A DNA stretch of 64,000 nt from JAZKDW01 sp040387375 (GCA_040387375.1 JAZKDW010000024.1:62001-126000), one strand, 5' to 3'. Shown: positions 1 through 8,870, counted from the stretch's first letter. Numbers and translations are program-made. Notes: generated from the letters alone by a model not told the origin.

Positions 1-14
1 CTGCAAGGCGATCG

Positions 15-914
15 TCATAACAGCCCCGCGCGCTTGAGCACCTGGTCCAGCCGCTGTTCCAGTTCCGGGGTCGCCGGCAGCATAGGCAGGCGGTGTTCAT
101 TGCGCTCCAGGATGCCGAGGCGCTTCATCATGTATTTCATCGGGATCGGGTTGGTGTCGTAGAACACCGAATGATTCAGCTCATACAGTTCGTAGTGCAG
201 CTTGCGCGACAGCGCGAGGTCGCCCGCCATCACCGCATTGCATAGCGCGGCGATGCGTCCCGGCACCAGGTTGGCGACCGCGTTCATGGTGCCGCACGCG
301 CCCACGGCCATCATCGGGAAGGTGAATTCTTCCAGGCCGCAGAAAATCCGGAACTCCGGTCCGAAGGCCTGGACCATGGTCGTCACGAAACCGTGATCGT
401 TGACCGCATGCTTGATGCCGACGAAGTGCGGCAGCTTGTCCACGATCTGTTTCAGCGTATCGATTTCCACCGTCACCGCGGCGCGGCCGGGGATGTGGTA
501 CATCATCAGTGGCAGGTCGCTGCGCTGTCCGATGTCGTGGTAATAGGCGACCAGGCCGCGTTGCGACGGACGGATGTAGTAGGGTGTCACCACCAGCAGC
601 GCATCGGCGCCGGCCTTCACCGCGAAGTCGGTCAGCGCCACGGTTTCCGCGTGCGACTGGGAGCCGGTGGCGGCCACCACCGGCACACGCTTGCCGACCA
701 CCTCGATCGCCAGCTTCACCAGCTGGTTGCGCTCGTCGATGGTCAGGGTCGACGGTTCTGACGTGGTGCCGTTGACGACGATGCCGTGGGTGCCGTTCTT
801 GATCTGGAACTCGAGCAGTCCCTGATAGGCATCAAAATCGACCTGGCCGTCGCGGAAGGGGGTGGCAATAGGCGGATAGGATCCGACCAGAAAATCGGGC
901 TTTAATGAGATCAT
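15..914 (-). CDS. DapA-family lyase/synthase (dihydrodipicolinate synthase-like)
   Basis: Class I pyruvate-dependent aldolase of the DapA/N-acetylneuraminate lyase family, 299 aa, the normal length. Seen: a GTTSEPSTL loop near residue 50, the YHIPGR segment near residue 138 holding the expected catalytic Tyr, and GIKHAV near residue 167 holding the Schiff-base Lys. The ATG overlaps the stop of the upstream gene by 4 bp (ATGA), so it is translationally coupled. Family knowledge: members condense or cleave pyruvate and an aldehyde. Because it is the last visible gene of an aromatic-acid operon, a catabolic aldolase or hydratase role is more likely than lysine biosynthesis; this is inference. 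The substrate cannot be read from the sequence. Confidence 0.88.
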   Translation of the reverse strand: MISLKPDFLVGSYPPIATPFRDGQVDFDAYQGLLEFQIKNGTHGIVVNGTTSEPSTLTIDERNQLVKLAIEVVGKRVPVVAATGSQSHAETVALTDFAVKAGADALLVVTPYYIRPSQRGLVAYYHDIGQRSDLPLMMYHIPGRAAVTVEIDTLKQIVDKLPHFVGIKHAVNDHGFVTTMVQAFGPEFRIFCGLEEFTFPMMAVGACGTMNAVANLVPGRIAALCNAVMAGDLALSRKLHYELYELNHSVFYDTNPIPMKYMMKRLGILERNEHRLPMLPATPELEQRLDQVLKRAGLL

Positions 915-1492
915 TTTGCAGGTGAGGTAGTAATGTCGGAGGTGGCGTCAAAAACAGACGGTACGGGCAAGGATAATGACAGGCTGTTGCACAGCGTGGC
1001 GATGGTGATGAAGCGGGTGATCTGCAGCAGCGCCGCGGTGGCCTTTTGTGTGCCGAGTTCGGCGCCGGCGGCGGCAACTTCGGCGGCGCAATCCCGCCCG
1101 TGGCGGGCGATGACGGCCAGGGCCAGCGCGCGCAACGCGGTTTCGGCTGGACTCAGCAGGTTGGCATCCGCGCCGGCACGGCCCTCGGCGGCGGCAATCC
1201 ATTCCGTAGTAAAGCCGAGGCGGGCGCTGAGGCGCTCATGCTGTATCCGCTCATAGTTGTCGCCCAGCGCGGCGCACACCGCGAGCGCCAGCAGTTCGTT
1301 TTCAGCATCCGACAGCGGCGCCTTGACCGACTTCGTGTAGGACATGAAGGTCTGCATCGCGCCCGGCACCGCACCGAAAACCTGGAAGAATTCGCCGAAG
1401 TAACCGAGTCTGGCGACCGTCGGCGCGAGCTCGTCGCGCAATGCCGGTTCGACCTGTTCCAGCGTCAGGCGTGGTAATCCATCGGCGCTCAT
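911..1492 (-). CDS. Carboxymuconolactone decarboxylase-family protein
   Basis: A 193 aa helical protein of the carboxymuconolactone decarboxylase/AhpD-like superfamily. Seen: the family-type core with LSDAENELLALAVCAAL followed by YERIQHE around residues 60-85. The usual redox CxxC pair of AhpD peroxidase members is absent: one Cys lies in the AVCAAL helix and another near the C-terminus. The ATG overlaps the stop of the Rieske alpha gene (1489-1491), and its own stop overlaps the next ATG, so three genes are coupled. Function within the aromatic operon is inferred only; a decarboxylase or a non-enzymatic accessory role are both possible. Confidence 0.75.
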   Translation of the reverse strand: MSADGLPRLTLEQVEPALRDELAPTVARLGYFGEFFQVFGAVPGAMQTFMSYTKSVKAPLSDAENELLALAVCAALGDNYERIQHERLSARLGFTTEWIAAAEGRAGADANLLSPAETALRALALAVIARHGRDCAAEVAAAGAELGTQKATAALLQITRFITIATLCNSLSLSLPVPSVFDATSDITTSPAK

Positions 1493-2727
1493 AATCCCAT
1501 CGCTTCACGATAATATTTATAGAATGCGCGGATCAGGACTTCCGTCACCATGTGGTCCTGCGCTGCGACGTCGCGGCCGCCCATTTCCAGCACTGCGCTG
1601 AAGCCATCGGCATGATGGGCGCCGTTCTGCGATTCGGACAGCACTTCGCCATCTTCCATCGCGACATAACCGGCCGGGCCGTACAGGTTGGCATGGCGCA
1701 CGCGCAGCCGCGTCATCTCGTCGTCGTCGTCCTCGTAACCGAAGAAGGTCCACGCCAGTTCGAATGAATCGACGCCTTTCGGAATGATGTGGCGCATGCC
1801 GAAGGTGTTGGCCTGCTGGTGCATCACCACGCTCGGGAAATGTGTGATGGCGACGACCTTGCCATCCTCGAATTCATTGCGCGGCGTGACCGAGTCGCTG
1901 TCATTCAGAACCAGCGCCTCCTTGAAACGCGCAATCTCGCCCCCGGCATCGGCTTTTTTCTTGCCGACGTTCCTCGATACCATCAGGCTGTGGCCGTGGT
2001 CCACCGGAGTCGATTCCGACTGCGTATCCGCGCGCCACAAACCGAAGGTGATCAGGAACGAATGCAGCAGCGTGGCGTGATAGGGGTCTTTCAGGTTCTC
2101 GAAATAGAGTTTCCAGTTGCCCGGAATCAGCTGGCGGTTGTAACCCAGCAGCTTGAGTTTCTTGCCCGGGAACTGGCGCCTGATGTTGGTCATGATTTCG
2201 GCGCCGCTGTACTCTTCAAACGGCAACGGGTCCGGATGGAAGCTGGCCCAGATGGTGCCGCCCTCGACATGCGCCTGCAAGCGCGTGAGGCCATGTTGGG
2301 CATTGTCGAAGTCGAGCGGCATGCCGCCTTTTTTCAGCACACCTCGCTTCAGCGGCACACCTTGCAACTTGCCGTCGAGCGCAAAATTCCATTGATGGTA
2401 AGGGCAGGTGAACGACTCTTCCTTGCCCTTGTTTTTCCAGCACAGGCGCAAACCGCGGTGGGCGCAGCGGTTTTCCCAGATGTGGACCTGATCGTTTTCA
2501 CCCCGCACGACAACTACCTGGCGCTCGCCGATCCAGCTGCGCTTGAACGATCCTTTTTCCGGGATTTCGCATTCGAGCCCCACGTAATTCCAGCTGCGGC
2601 CATAGAAAAACAGATCCAGCTCGCGCCGATACAGGTCGGGGTCGGTGTAGACCCAGAATGGCACCCTCGTCCAGCCTTCTTTCGGCCAGACCCGCTGGCT
2701 GGTTTCGGCGTTCAGGCTTTTGCCCAT
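1489..2727 (-). CDS. Aromatic ring-hydroxylating oxygenase, large (alpha) subunit
   Basis: Rieske non-heme iron oxygenase alpha subunit, 412 aa. Seen: Rieske [2Fe-2S] ligands Cys88-X-His90 and Cys108-X2-His111, then the mononuclear iron motif NLKDPYHATLLH with Asp214, His217 and His222; the third iron ligand is probably the Asp of an AMEDGE stretch near residue 370. Family knowledge: such enzymes add O2 to an aromatic ring with electrons from a ferredoxin and a reductase. Neither electron-transfer gene is in the visible operon. It lies 16 bp after the beta-subunit gene. RBS aaggag is about 7 bp before the ATG. It resembles salicylate/anthranilate/benzoate-type hydroxylases; the exact substrate is not determinable. 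Confidence 0.92.
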   Translation of the reverse strand: MGKSLNAETSQRVWPKEGWTRVPFWVYTDPDLYRRELDLFFYGRSWNYVGLECEIPEKGSFKRSWIGERQVVVVRGENDQVHIWENRCAHRGLRLCWKNKGKEESFTCPYHQWNFALDGKLQGVPLKRGVLKKGGMPLDFDNAQHGLTRLQAHVEGGTIWASFHPDPLPFEEYSGAEIMTNIRRQFPGKKLKLLGYNRQLIPGNWKLYFENLKDPYHATLLHSFLITFGLWRADTQSESTPVDHGHSLMVSRNVGKKKADAGGEIARFKEALVLNDSDSVTPRNEFEDGKVVAITHFPSVVMHQQANTFGMRHIIPKGVDSFELAWTFFGYEDDDDEMTRLRVRHANLYGPAGYVAMEDGEVLSESQNGAHHADGFSAVLEMGGRDVAAQDHMVTEVLIRAFYKYYREAMGL

Positions 2728-2743
2728 GGTCGTCTCCTTGTTT

Positions 2744-3262
2744 TTATACCGGCACGATCAGCGAACGCCGCACGTGATGGTTGTCGTATATGGCCAGATG
2801 CTGCCTGAACATCAGTCGTTCCTCGCGCCGTACCAGGATGTCGACATACTGGCCGACCAGGAAGATGGTCGGCTCCTGGTCCGACATGGCTTCCGTGACC
2901 AGGAAGTTGGCGCGCACATGGATGTCGTCGCCATCGAGCGCTGTGATACGTACGCCGCTGATGAAATGGCGCCAGGCGCGCGGCACATAAACCTGGGTTT
3001 CACGCAACGCGATCACGCGGTCGCGCACCATGCCGATGCCATCGCAGTAGATGGCGGCCTGCGGCAGGTCTTCGGCGTAATTCTCGCGCGATACCACCTG
3101 ATAGGTGCAGTCGTCGATGAAATACGAGGGGAAACGTTCGATCCGGTCATGGTCGAGCTGATCGGCTACCTCGTCATACAGGTCGCGAATGTCGGCGGCC
3201 AGCGCCCGCACTTCCGGTCCGCGCGGGAATTCGCCGGCGATTGGCTTGATTCTGTGTTCCAT
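2744..3262 (-). CDS. Aromatic ring-hydroxylating oxygenase, small (beta) subunit
   Basis: 172 aa, the usual length for the NTF2-like/scytalone-dehydratase-fold beta subunit that forms an alpha3beta3 hexamer with the large subunit. Seen: an N-terminal helix (DLYDEVADQLDHDRIERFPSYF), a mid-protein run of YVPRAWRHFISGVRI and a C-terminal beta-rich stretch with RQHLAIYDN. It begins 4 bp after the stop of the cupin gene and ends 16 bp before the alpha gene, consistent with co-translation. Beta subunits are structural and help set substrate range; no catalytic residue is expected. Confidence 0.88.
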   Translation of the reverse strand: MEHRIKPIAGEFPRGPEVRALAADIRDLYDEVADQLDHDRIERFPSYFIDDCTYQVVSRENYAEDLPQAAIYCDGIGMVRDRVIALRETQVYVPRAWRHFISGVRITALDGDDIHVRANFLVTEAMSDQEPTIFLVGQYVDILVRREERLMFRQHLAIYDNHHVRRSLIVPV

Positions 3263-3266
3263 GATC

Positions 3267-4373
3267 TCACGCCGCCTTGATGTGGCTGGCCAGGTTTGTT
3301 TCTATGCCGTCGCTCGAGCCCAGCTTCAGGATCGGATCCTTCAGGGTTTCCTGCCACAAAAGAGATTCCATCGCGATATGCAGCGGATGATCCTGGATCG
3401 TCAGGGCGACAAAACCCTGGTCCCGCGAGGCGTGGTTATGCACCGACCAGCCCGGGGCGGAAAAGTGCAGGTCGCCTTCCTGCCATTCGACTTTTTCACC
3501 GTTGACGACGCTCTTGCCGTTGCCCCACATGATGTAGTTGATCGCCGCCGAGCTGTGACGGTGCGGACGGTCGACCTTGCCGGGCGGTAGCTTGGCGATG
3601 GTGGCGAAGAAGCTGTGCGAGGTGCCGATGCGGCGCTCGGTGGCGGGGTTGTACAGCACGTACAGGTGACGGCCGGTATAAGCGACATCCAGGCCGGCTA
3701 CATTCTCGAGATGGGGCGCGATTTCCTTCCACGGCCAGTGCAGCGCCTTGGATTCGACGGTGTCGATGTCGATCAGCCATTCGTAGCCGAGCATCTGGGC
3801 GCCGTCCTTGCCGATCTGGATCGGTTTGGCGGCATCGCGCGCGCGATGCTGGGCGGCGGCCGCGCCGCCGCTTGCGGGCTCGCCCTGCGTGTCCGCTTTC
3901 GGATCGGGATCGATGTAATGCACTTCCAGCCGCTCCAGCAGCGGCGCATTGCTGTACGACAGGCGCACGAACAGTTCCTGGCCGTCATTGCGATAGGTGT
4001 AGGGTTCCATTGACGGCGTATTCCAGACGTCGAATCTCTCGGCCCGGAATTCCCGGGCGCCGATCTGCACGACGCCGCTGCCGCGGATGCACATGTCGAC
4101 CATGCTCGAGCTGCGCATCACCGGAGCGGTCTGCTCACCTGGTTTCAGCACTTCAATGTGGACGTCGATGCCGGGCGCAAAAGCCGGCACCGGGCCGGTA
4201 TTCATCGGATGATTGACCGACGCTGCGCGCCTTCCATTTGCCGGCCGCGGACTGCTGGCAAGGCGGTCGATCTCGGCGTCGATGGCCGCTTTCGGCAACA
4301 CCACGGTAGGCCAGAAAGTCTGCTCGCGTATCGGCGCGCCGCTGACATCGACCAAGCTGATCTGCTTTTCCAT
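3267..4373 (-). CDS. Bicupin gentisate 1,2-dioxygenase-like protein
   Basis: 368 aa bicupin related to gentisate/salicylate/1-hydroxy-2-naphthoate dioxygenases, which open an aromatic ring between adjacent carbons. Seen: an N-terminal cupin (residues about 70-150) in which the expected HRH metal ligands read VMRSS, and a C-terminal cupin with HRHSSAAINYI (His271, His273) and VHNH (His312 or His314). So the metal site is probably in the second cupin. A 25-residue Ala/Gly-rich linker with several acidic residues separates them. RBS caggag precedes the ATG. Context with a Rieske hydroxylase and an FAH hydrolase supports ring cleavage downstream of ring hydroxylation. The unusual ligand distribution leaves the true substrate open. 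Confidence 0.8.
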   Translation of the reverse strand: MEKQISLVDVSGAPIREQTFWPTVVLPKAAIDAEIDRLASSPRPANGRRAASVNHPMNTGPVPAFAPGIDVHIEVLKPGEQTAPVMRSSSMVDMCIRGSGVVQIGAREFRAERFDVWNTPSMEPYTYRNDGQELFVRLSYSNAPLLERLEVHYIDPDPKADTQGEPASGGAAAAQHRARDAAKPIQIGKDGAQMLGYEWLIDIDTVESKALHWPWKEIAPHLENVAGLDVAYTGRHLYVLYNPATERRIGTSHSFFATIAKLPPGKVDRPHRHSSAAINYIMWGNGKSVVNGEKVEWQEGDLHFSAPGWSVHNHASRDQGFVALTIQDHPLHIAMESLLWQETLKDPILKLGSSDGIETNLASHIKAA

Positions 4374-4424
4374 GACAATCTCCTGATAATTATTTTTTAA
4401 TCAATCAATTCTGTTCACAGGTGC

Positions 4425-5417
4425 TTAAAAGCGCAGGGGCGCGACATCCATCAGCGGCAGCGTCAGACCGATTCCGGCCGCACGCGCACGCTCGTAGACC
4501 AGCATCGCGACCGACAGGTCGGAGATGCCCATGCCCATCGATTTGAACATCGTGATATCGGCGCCAGCGGGCGGACGTTCACCGTCGGCAATGACTTTAC
4601 CTAACGAACGCACCCGATCCCAATTGCCCTGACCCGCGCCCTTTTCAAAATAATCAATGAACTCGCGCGACGCTTTCTGCACGCCGGTCACATCATCGAC
4701 CGCAATGAAGCCGACACGTTCAAATATATCCTGATGGAACTCCGCATTGGCCGGCAGGATCGCGCCGACCGCGTTCAAGTGTACGCCCTTGGGCAGCATG
4801 GCGCTGGTCAGGAACGGATCGCGGGCACGGGTGACCACGGTCACCAGGCTGGCGCCGTCGGTCGCGGCTTCGATGGTGGGCGCGGCGATGACTTCCGCCT
4901 TGAATTTTTCGCGCAACAGTCCGGCGAAGGTTTCCCGCTTCTCCGCGGTCGGGCTCCACACCCGGATGCGTGACAGCGGGCGCACCGCATTGACGGCGGC
5001 GACCTGCGCCAGCGCCTGGCGGCCGGAGCCGATCAGCGCCATGTCGCTGGCGCCTTCGGCCGCCACCCACTTGGTGCCCAGGCCGGTCATGGCGGCAGTG
5101 CGCAACTGGCCCAGTGAATTGGCTTCCATCATTGCCAGCAGACGGCCTTCGTTGGTGTCGAACAGAACAAACACCGCCTTGGCGCCGCGTTTGGTATGGA
5201 TCCAGTTCTTGTAGCCGCTATAACCGAGCGCCGGCAGCGCCGATCCCAGCGAATGCATCGATGTCGCGTCGCCGAAGCCGCCCAGCGCCTTCGGAATATT
5301 CTGTCCTTCGTTGCGTCCGAGCGAGCGCAGGCCCGCTTCCAGCGCATCGATTGCTTCGCCGAGAGAAACCAGCGATGTGACGTCGTTTTCGCTCAGCCAG
5401 AGCGCCGATTGTGTCAT
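4425..5417 (-). CDS. Ornithine cyclodeaminase / mu-crystallin family protein
   Basis: 330 aa Rossmann-fold protein of the ornithine cyclodeaminase/mu-crystallin family. Seen: a nucleotide-binding stretch ALIGSGRQA near residue 130 followed by RIRVWSP, and an N-terminal KNWIHTKRGAKAVFVLFD segment that fits the family's substrate-binding region. Members reduce imines or ketimines or release ammonia from amino acids with NAD(P). In this operon it could act on an amino- or imino-acid derived from an aminated aromatic compound; that is inference from neighbours. RBS aggag lies about 7 bp before the ATG. It is preceded by the FAH gene with a 9 bp gap. Confidence 0.85.
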   Translation of the reverse strand: MTQSALWLSENDVTSLVSLGEAIDALEAGLRSLGRNEGQNIPKALGGFGDATSMHSLGSALPALGYSGYKNWIHTKRGAKAVFVLFDTNEGRLLAMMEANSLGQLRTAAMTGLGTKWVAAEGASDMALIGSGRQALAQVAAVNAVRPLSRIRVWSPTAEKRETFAGLLREKFKAEVIAAPTIEAATDGASLVTVVTRARDPFLTSAMLPKGVHLNAVGAILPANAEFHQDIFERVGFIAVDDVTGVQKASREFIDYFEKGAGQGNWDRVRSLGKVIADGERPPAGADITMFKSMGMGISDLSVAMLVYERARAAGIGLTLPLMDVAPLRF

Positions 5418-5426
5418 GTAAAACTC

Positions 5427-6293
5427 CTATTGATTGATATCGTCGAGAACCGGATTGCGCAACACGCCCAGGCCGGTGATCTCGACTTCGAACACATCGC
5501 CGGATTTCATCCAGAGCTGCGGTTTTTTAGAAATGCCTACGCCGGCCGGGGTGCCGGTGGAGATCACATCGCCGGGCACCAGTTCGGTGAAGGTGGACAG
5601 ATAGGCGATCAGAAACGGTATCGGGAAGATCAGCTGGTCGATTGTGTCGCGCTGCATTTCCTCGCCGTTCAGGCGGCCGACCACACGCATTTGATCGGGT
5701 GGCCCGGCTTCATCCGGGGTGACCAGCCAGGGGCCGAAGGCGCCGCTGTGAAAAAAATTCTTGCCGGGGGTCGCCTGGTTGGAATGGCGCTGCCAGTCGC
5801 GCACCGAATTCTCGGCCAGGCAGGCATAACCGGCCACATGCTCCATCGCGCTGGCTTCCGGAATGCGGCGGCCGCCACGGCCGATCACCACCGCCAGTTC
5901 GGCTTCATAGTCCAGCTGCTCGGACTCGGGAGGCCGCAGCACGGGCTGGCCCTGGCCTACCAGTGAGTTCGGATAGCGCACGAATACCGACGGCTGGCTC
6001 GGCACCGGCATGTTGACTTCCTTCGCATGAAGGTAATAGTTGAGGCCGATGCACAGGATTTTTTCCGGGTCCGGTATCGGCGGCAGCAACTGCACCTCGG
6101 ATTGCGCAATGCCAGCGCTGTTTGATGCGCTGGCCAGCCGGCTTTGCAGGCCGGCTATGCCTTCCGTTGCCAGTGCCTGGCGCAGGCTGGGCGCGCCTGG
6201 GGTGGCAAGCTCGATGATGCGGTCGCCCACGAGGGCGCCATAGGATGCGGCGGCCGAACCGTGTCCGCGGCGGATGTAGCTGACCAGCTTCAT
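5427..6293 (-). CDS. Fumarylacetoacetate hydrolase-family protein (fumarylpyruvate hydrolase-like)
   Basis: 288 aa FAH-fold hydrolase. The start was set at MKLVSYIRR because it has the RBS cggag and because the longer frame extends upstream into a palindromic repeat. Seen: ILCIGLNYYLHAKE at the domain entrance, DYEAELAVVIGR and neighbouring acidic residues for the divalent metal, and STGTPAGVG near the C-terminus, all typical of the family. Family knowledge: these enzymes hydrolyse the C-C bond of acylpyruvates such as fumarylpyruvate from gentisate cleavage. As first gene of the minus-strand operon it probably completes the pathway after the cupin dioxygenase (inference). Confidence 0.9.
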   Translation of the reverse strand: MKLVSYIRRGHGSAAASYGALVGDRIIELATPGAPSLRQALATEGIAGLQSRLASASNSAGIAQSEVQLLPPIPDPEKILCIGLNYYLHAKEVNMPVPSQPSVFVRYPNSLVGQGQPVLRPPESEQLDYEAELAVVIGRGGRRIPEASAMEHVAGYACLAENSVRDWQRHSNQATPGKNFFHSGAFGPWLVTPDEAGPPDQMRVVGRLNGEEMQRDTIDQLIFPIPFLIAYLSTFTELVPGDVISTGTPAGVGISKKPQLWMKSGDVFEVEITGLGVLRNPVLDDINQ

Positions 6294-6325
6294 GAATAGT
6301 CTCCGTTTTTGATCATGAAAGCACA

Positions 6326-6489
6326 CTAAGTACCCGCCCAAAATAAATTGTGAGTGTCTGCGGCCCTGACCGGCGCGCTGCGGCGTTGCCCGGCCCTTGC
6401 AGTGCTCGCACTGCGGCGGCCCGGGCGCCTTGCATCGCGCTCGGCCAGGACCACATCCATCTCCCAATTTATTCCGGTCGGGTACTTAG
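6326..6489. repeat. Palindromic intergenic element with 25 bp terminal inverted repeats
   Basis: Arms 6326-6350 and 6465-6489 match in 22 of 25 positions as inverted repeats; the outermost 9 bp (ctaagtacc) and innermost 9 bp (aataaattg side) are perfect. The 114 bp between them is very GC-rich and contains a smaller dyad (gcagtgc / gcactgc). It sits in the 361 bp gap between the divergent FAH and quinone oxidoreductase genes. The form resembles a MITE or large REP-type unit. No target-site duplication is obvious. Outside it, the gap holds only the two promoters. Confidence 0.7.
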
Positions 6490-6654
6490 CGCCTCCATGT
6501 TATGCGTCAGAGTTTGCCCAGTTGCGAAACGCTTCGCAATGCTGAGGGAGGAACAGCATTTGTTCCGCAGGCGATCAGTCGGCCGCTATGCGATGGACCG
6601 GCGTCAAATGGTATGCTGGCGCGCAAATCGACAATTGAATAAAGGGGAATTTTG

Positions 6655-7635
6655 ATGCGTGCTGCTGTTTACGATCGCACCGGGCCGGCTCATGAGGTGC
6701 TGCAGATCATTGACATGCCGACGCCGGCCGCAGGGCCTGGCGAGGTCCGCATCAGGCTGCAGGCCAGCGGCGTCAATCCATCCGATGTCAAGTCGCGCGG
6801 CGGCATGCGTCCGATGCCTTTTCCGCGCATGATTCCGCATAGCGATGGCGCCGGCGTGATCGACCAGGCCGGCGCCGGCGTCCCGGAAGAACGCGTCGGC
6901 GAGCGGGTTTGGACCTGGAATGCCGCATGGCAGCGGCCACACGGCACGGCCGCGGAATATATCGTTTTGCCGGCGATCCAGGCAGTGCCGCTGCCGCCGG
7001 ATGTCGACATGGCGGTCGGCGCCTGCCTGGGCATTCCGGCCCTGACTGCCTATCATGCCGTGAATGTGGATGGCGGGGTGGTCGGCAAGCGGGTGTTCAT
7101 TCCCGGCGGCGCCGGCGCGGTCGGCCATTATGCGATCCAGATGGCACGGCTGATGGGGGCGAAACAGGTGATCACTACGGTCAGCGGTCCGGAAAAAGCC
7201 GTGCTGGCCAAACAGGCCGGGGCCGACCTGGTGTTGAACTACAGGACAGACGATGTCAGTGCGGCGGTGCAGCAGGCGACCCGCGGCGAAGGAGTGGATC
7301 GCATCATCGAAGTCGATTTCGCCGCTAACCTCGACACCAATCTGCAGATCGTCAAAACGGATGGCCAGATCATTGTGTATGGCAGTAGCGCGCCCGAGCT
7401 GAGCGCGCCATTTTATCCACTGGTGCTGAAAAACATAGGCCTGAAATTTTTCATTTTGTACAACCTCGACGCCGGCACCCGGGCGCGCGCAACCGAGCAT
7501 CTGACCGCGATGCTGGAAAAGAACAGCCTGCAGCACAATATCGCTGCCCGCTTGCCGCTGGAGCAGATCGCCGATGCGCACGAAATGGTCCGGCAAGGAC
7601 AGGCAATGGGCAATGTTGTCATTTTAATCAAATGA
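6655..7635 (+). CDS. Zinc-independent NADPH:quinone oxidoreductase (MDR family)
   Basis: 326 aa medium-chain dehydrogenase/reductase of the quinone oxidoreductase branch. Seen: an N-terminal GroES-like part with ASGVNPSDVKSRGG, and a nucleotide-binding GGAGAVGHYAIQMARLMGA (the GxGxxG-like AXXGXXG turn) near residue 160. The structural and catalytic zinc Cys cluster of alcohol dehydrogenases is absent, so it is a quinone/enone reductase type. The ATG is used rather than the overlapping TTG 3 bp upstream because aaagggg lies 8-10 bp before it. It is divergent from the catabolic operon and followed 82 bp later by the LysR gene. It may reduce quinone-like by-products of ring hydroxylation. Confidence 0.87.
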   Translation: MRAAVYDRTGPAHEVLQIIDMPTPAAGPGEVRIRLQASGVNPSDVKSRGGMRPMPFPRMIPHSDGAGVIDQAGAGVPEERVGERVWTWNAAWQRPHGTAAEYIVLPAIQAVPLPPDVDMAVGACLGIPALTAYHAVNVDGGVVGKRVFIPGGAGAVGHYAIQMARLMGAKQVITTVSGPEKAVLAKQAGADLVLNYRTDDVSAAVQQATRGEGVDRIIEVDFAANLDTNLQIVKTDGQIIVYGSSAPELSAPFYPLVLKNIGLKFFILYNLDAGTRARATEHLTAMLEKNSLQHNIAARLPLEQIADAHEMVRQGQAMGNVVILIK

Positions 7636-7717
7636 AATGAATAGTCGCCTGGCGGGGACTTTGCACGGAAACAATGCATTGGAGTAGGATACGGGATCTT
7701 TCCCGACACCTGAACCG

Positions 7718-8662
7718 ATGATCAATCAAAGCGGCCAGTTTTCCGACATACGCACCGGCGCCGACGCGGCATTCGAAGACCTCACTTCCTTGCGCATCTT
7801 TGTCCAGACCGTCGAGATCGGCAGTTTCTCGGAAGTGGCGCGCCGTCTCGACGTCACGCCGGCCATGGTCAGCAAGCGGATTGCCGCGCTCGAAGCCCGC
7901 CTGCAGCAACGCCTGCTGAACCGCAACACGCGCGGCCTGTTCGCGACCGAAGCCGGACAGCGCCTGTACGAACATTGTGTGCGCGCGCTGCTGGAACTGG
8001 ACCAGGCGGCGGCTGAAATGTCGGATCTGCAGGACCGGCCGACCGGACATCTGCGCATCACGGCGCCGTCGGTGCTCGGCGCGGTTCGTATCGCACCGCG
8101 CCTGCCCGAATTCATGAAACAGTATCCCGCACTGACGCTGGACGTCAATTTTTCACTGGACAAGCTGGACCTGTTCCAGCAGCGCATCGATGTCGCCGTG
8201 CGCATTGCCGATGTGATCGATCCCGGCCTGGTCGCCATCAAGCTTGCGCCATACCGGCGGGTATTCTGCGCGGCGCCGGCTTATCTGGCGGAACATGGCG
8301 TGCCGGACACGCCGGAAGACCTGGTGCGTCACAACTGTCTGATCTCGCGCGGGTCGACGCCAAACAAACAATGGCCGATCAAGCGCGGCGACGACATCAG
8401 CCATGTGCAGGTAAGCGGCACCCTGGCGACCGACAGCGCCGAACTTGCGCGCGCATCGACGCTGGCTGGTCTGGGTATTTCGATGACGGCGCGCTGGCTG
8501 GTTGAAGAAGAATTGAAAGCGGGCACACTGGTCGAATTGCTGCCCGGGTTCACGCCGCATAACCGCGCGATTTACGCGGTTCTGATTCAGCGCAGCGATT
8601 CCTCGCGCAAGCTGTCGAGCATGGTCGAGTTCCTGAAGGAGTGTTTTTCCGACCTGCACTGA
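7718..8662 (+). CDS. LysR-family transcriptional regulator
   Basis: 314 aa LysR-type regulator. Seen: an N-terminal winged HTH at about residues 22-80 (TSLRIFVQTVEIGSFSEVAR then VTPAMVSKRIAALE), and a C-terminal substrate-binding domain with TGHLRITAPSVLG near residue 108, as in the DsdC/CrgA-like subgroup. A short 20-residue extension precedes the HTH; a later start is possible. It lies at the 3-prime side of the quinone oxidoreductase gene and close to the aromatic operon, so it is the best candidate local regulator. The effector is unknown. Confidence 0.9.
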   Translation: MINQSGQFSDIRTGADAAFEDLTSLRIFVQTVEIGSFSEVARRLDVTPAMVSKRIAALEARLQQRLLNRNTRGLFATEAGQRLYEHCVRALLELDQAAAEMSDLQDRPTGHLRITAPSVLGAVRIAPRLPEFMKQYPALTLDVNFSLDKLDLFQQRIDVAVRIADVIDPGLVAIKLAPYRRVFCAAPAYLAEHGVPDTPEDLVRHNCLISRGSTPNKQWPIKRGDDISHVQVSGTLATDSAELARASTLAGLGISMTARWLVEEELKAGTLVELLPGFTPHNRAIYAVLIQRSDSSRKLSSMVEFLKECFSDLH

Positions 8663-8870
8663 CGCCAGCAGATTATTGTTCTCGCGGCCCCAATGCTGCC
8701 TTTTCAGCGGGCAAAGAGTAAAACGCTGTAGCGCAATAGCCGCAGAACATTGCTCCTGCTTTATAAAAAAAGAAAATTTTCCTTGAAACCCTAAACCTTC
8801 CCAAAAATCTCCGGATAAATTTTTTGTACGGGCAACTGGCCCTGCTTATAAAGATTTTCCGGAGAATAAA

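Noticed and set aside
1789..2808. 339-codon plus-strand open frame opposite the Rieske alpha gene
   Set aside because: Shadow of the conserved oxygenase gene; no motif.
6350..6655. Open frames inside the 6326-6489 palindromic element
   Set aside because: They arise from GC-rich repeat DNA, have no RBS and no similarity; the FAH start was set downstream for this reason.
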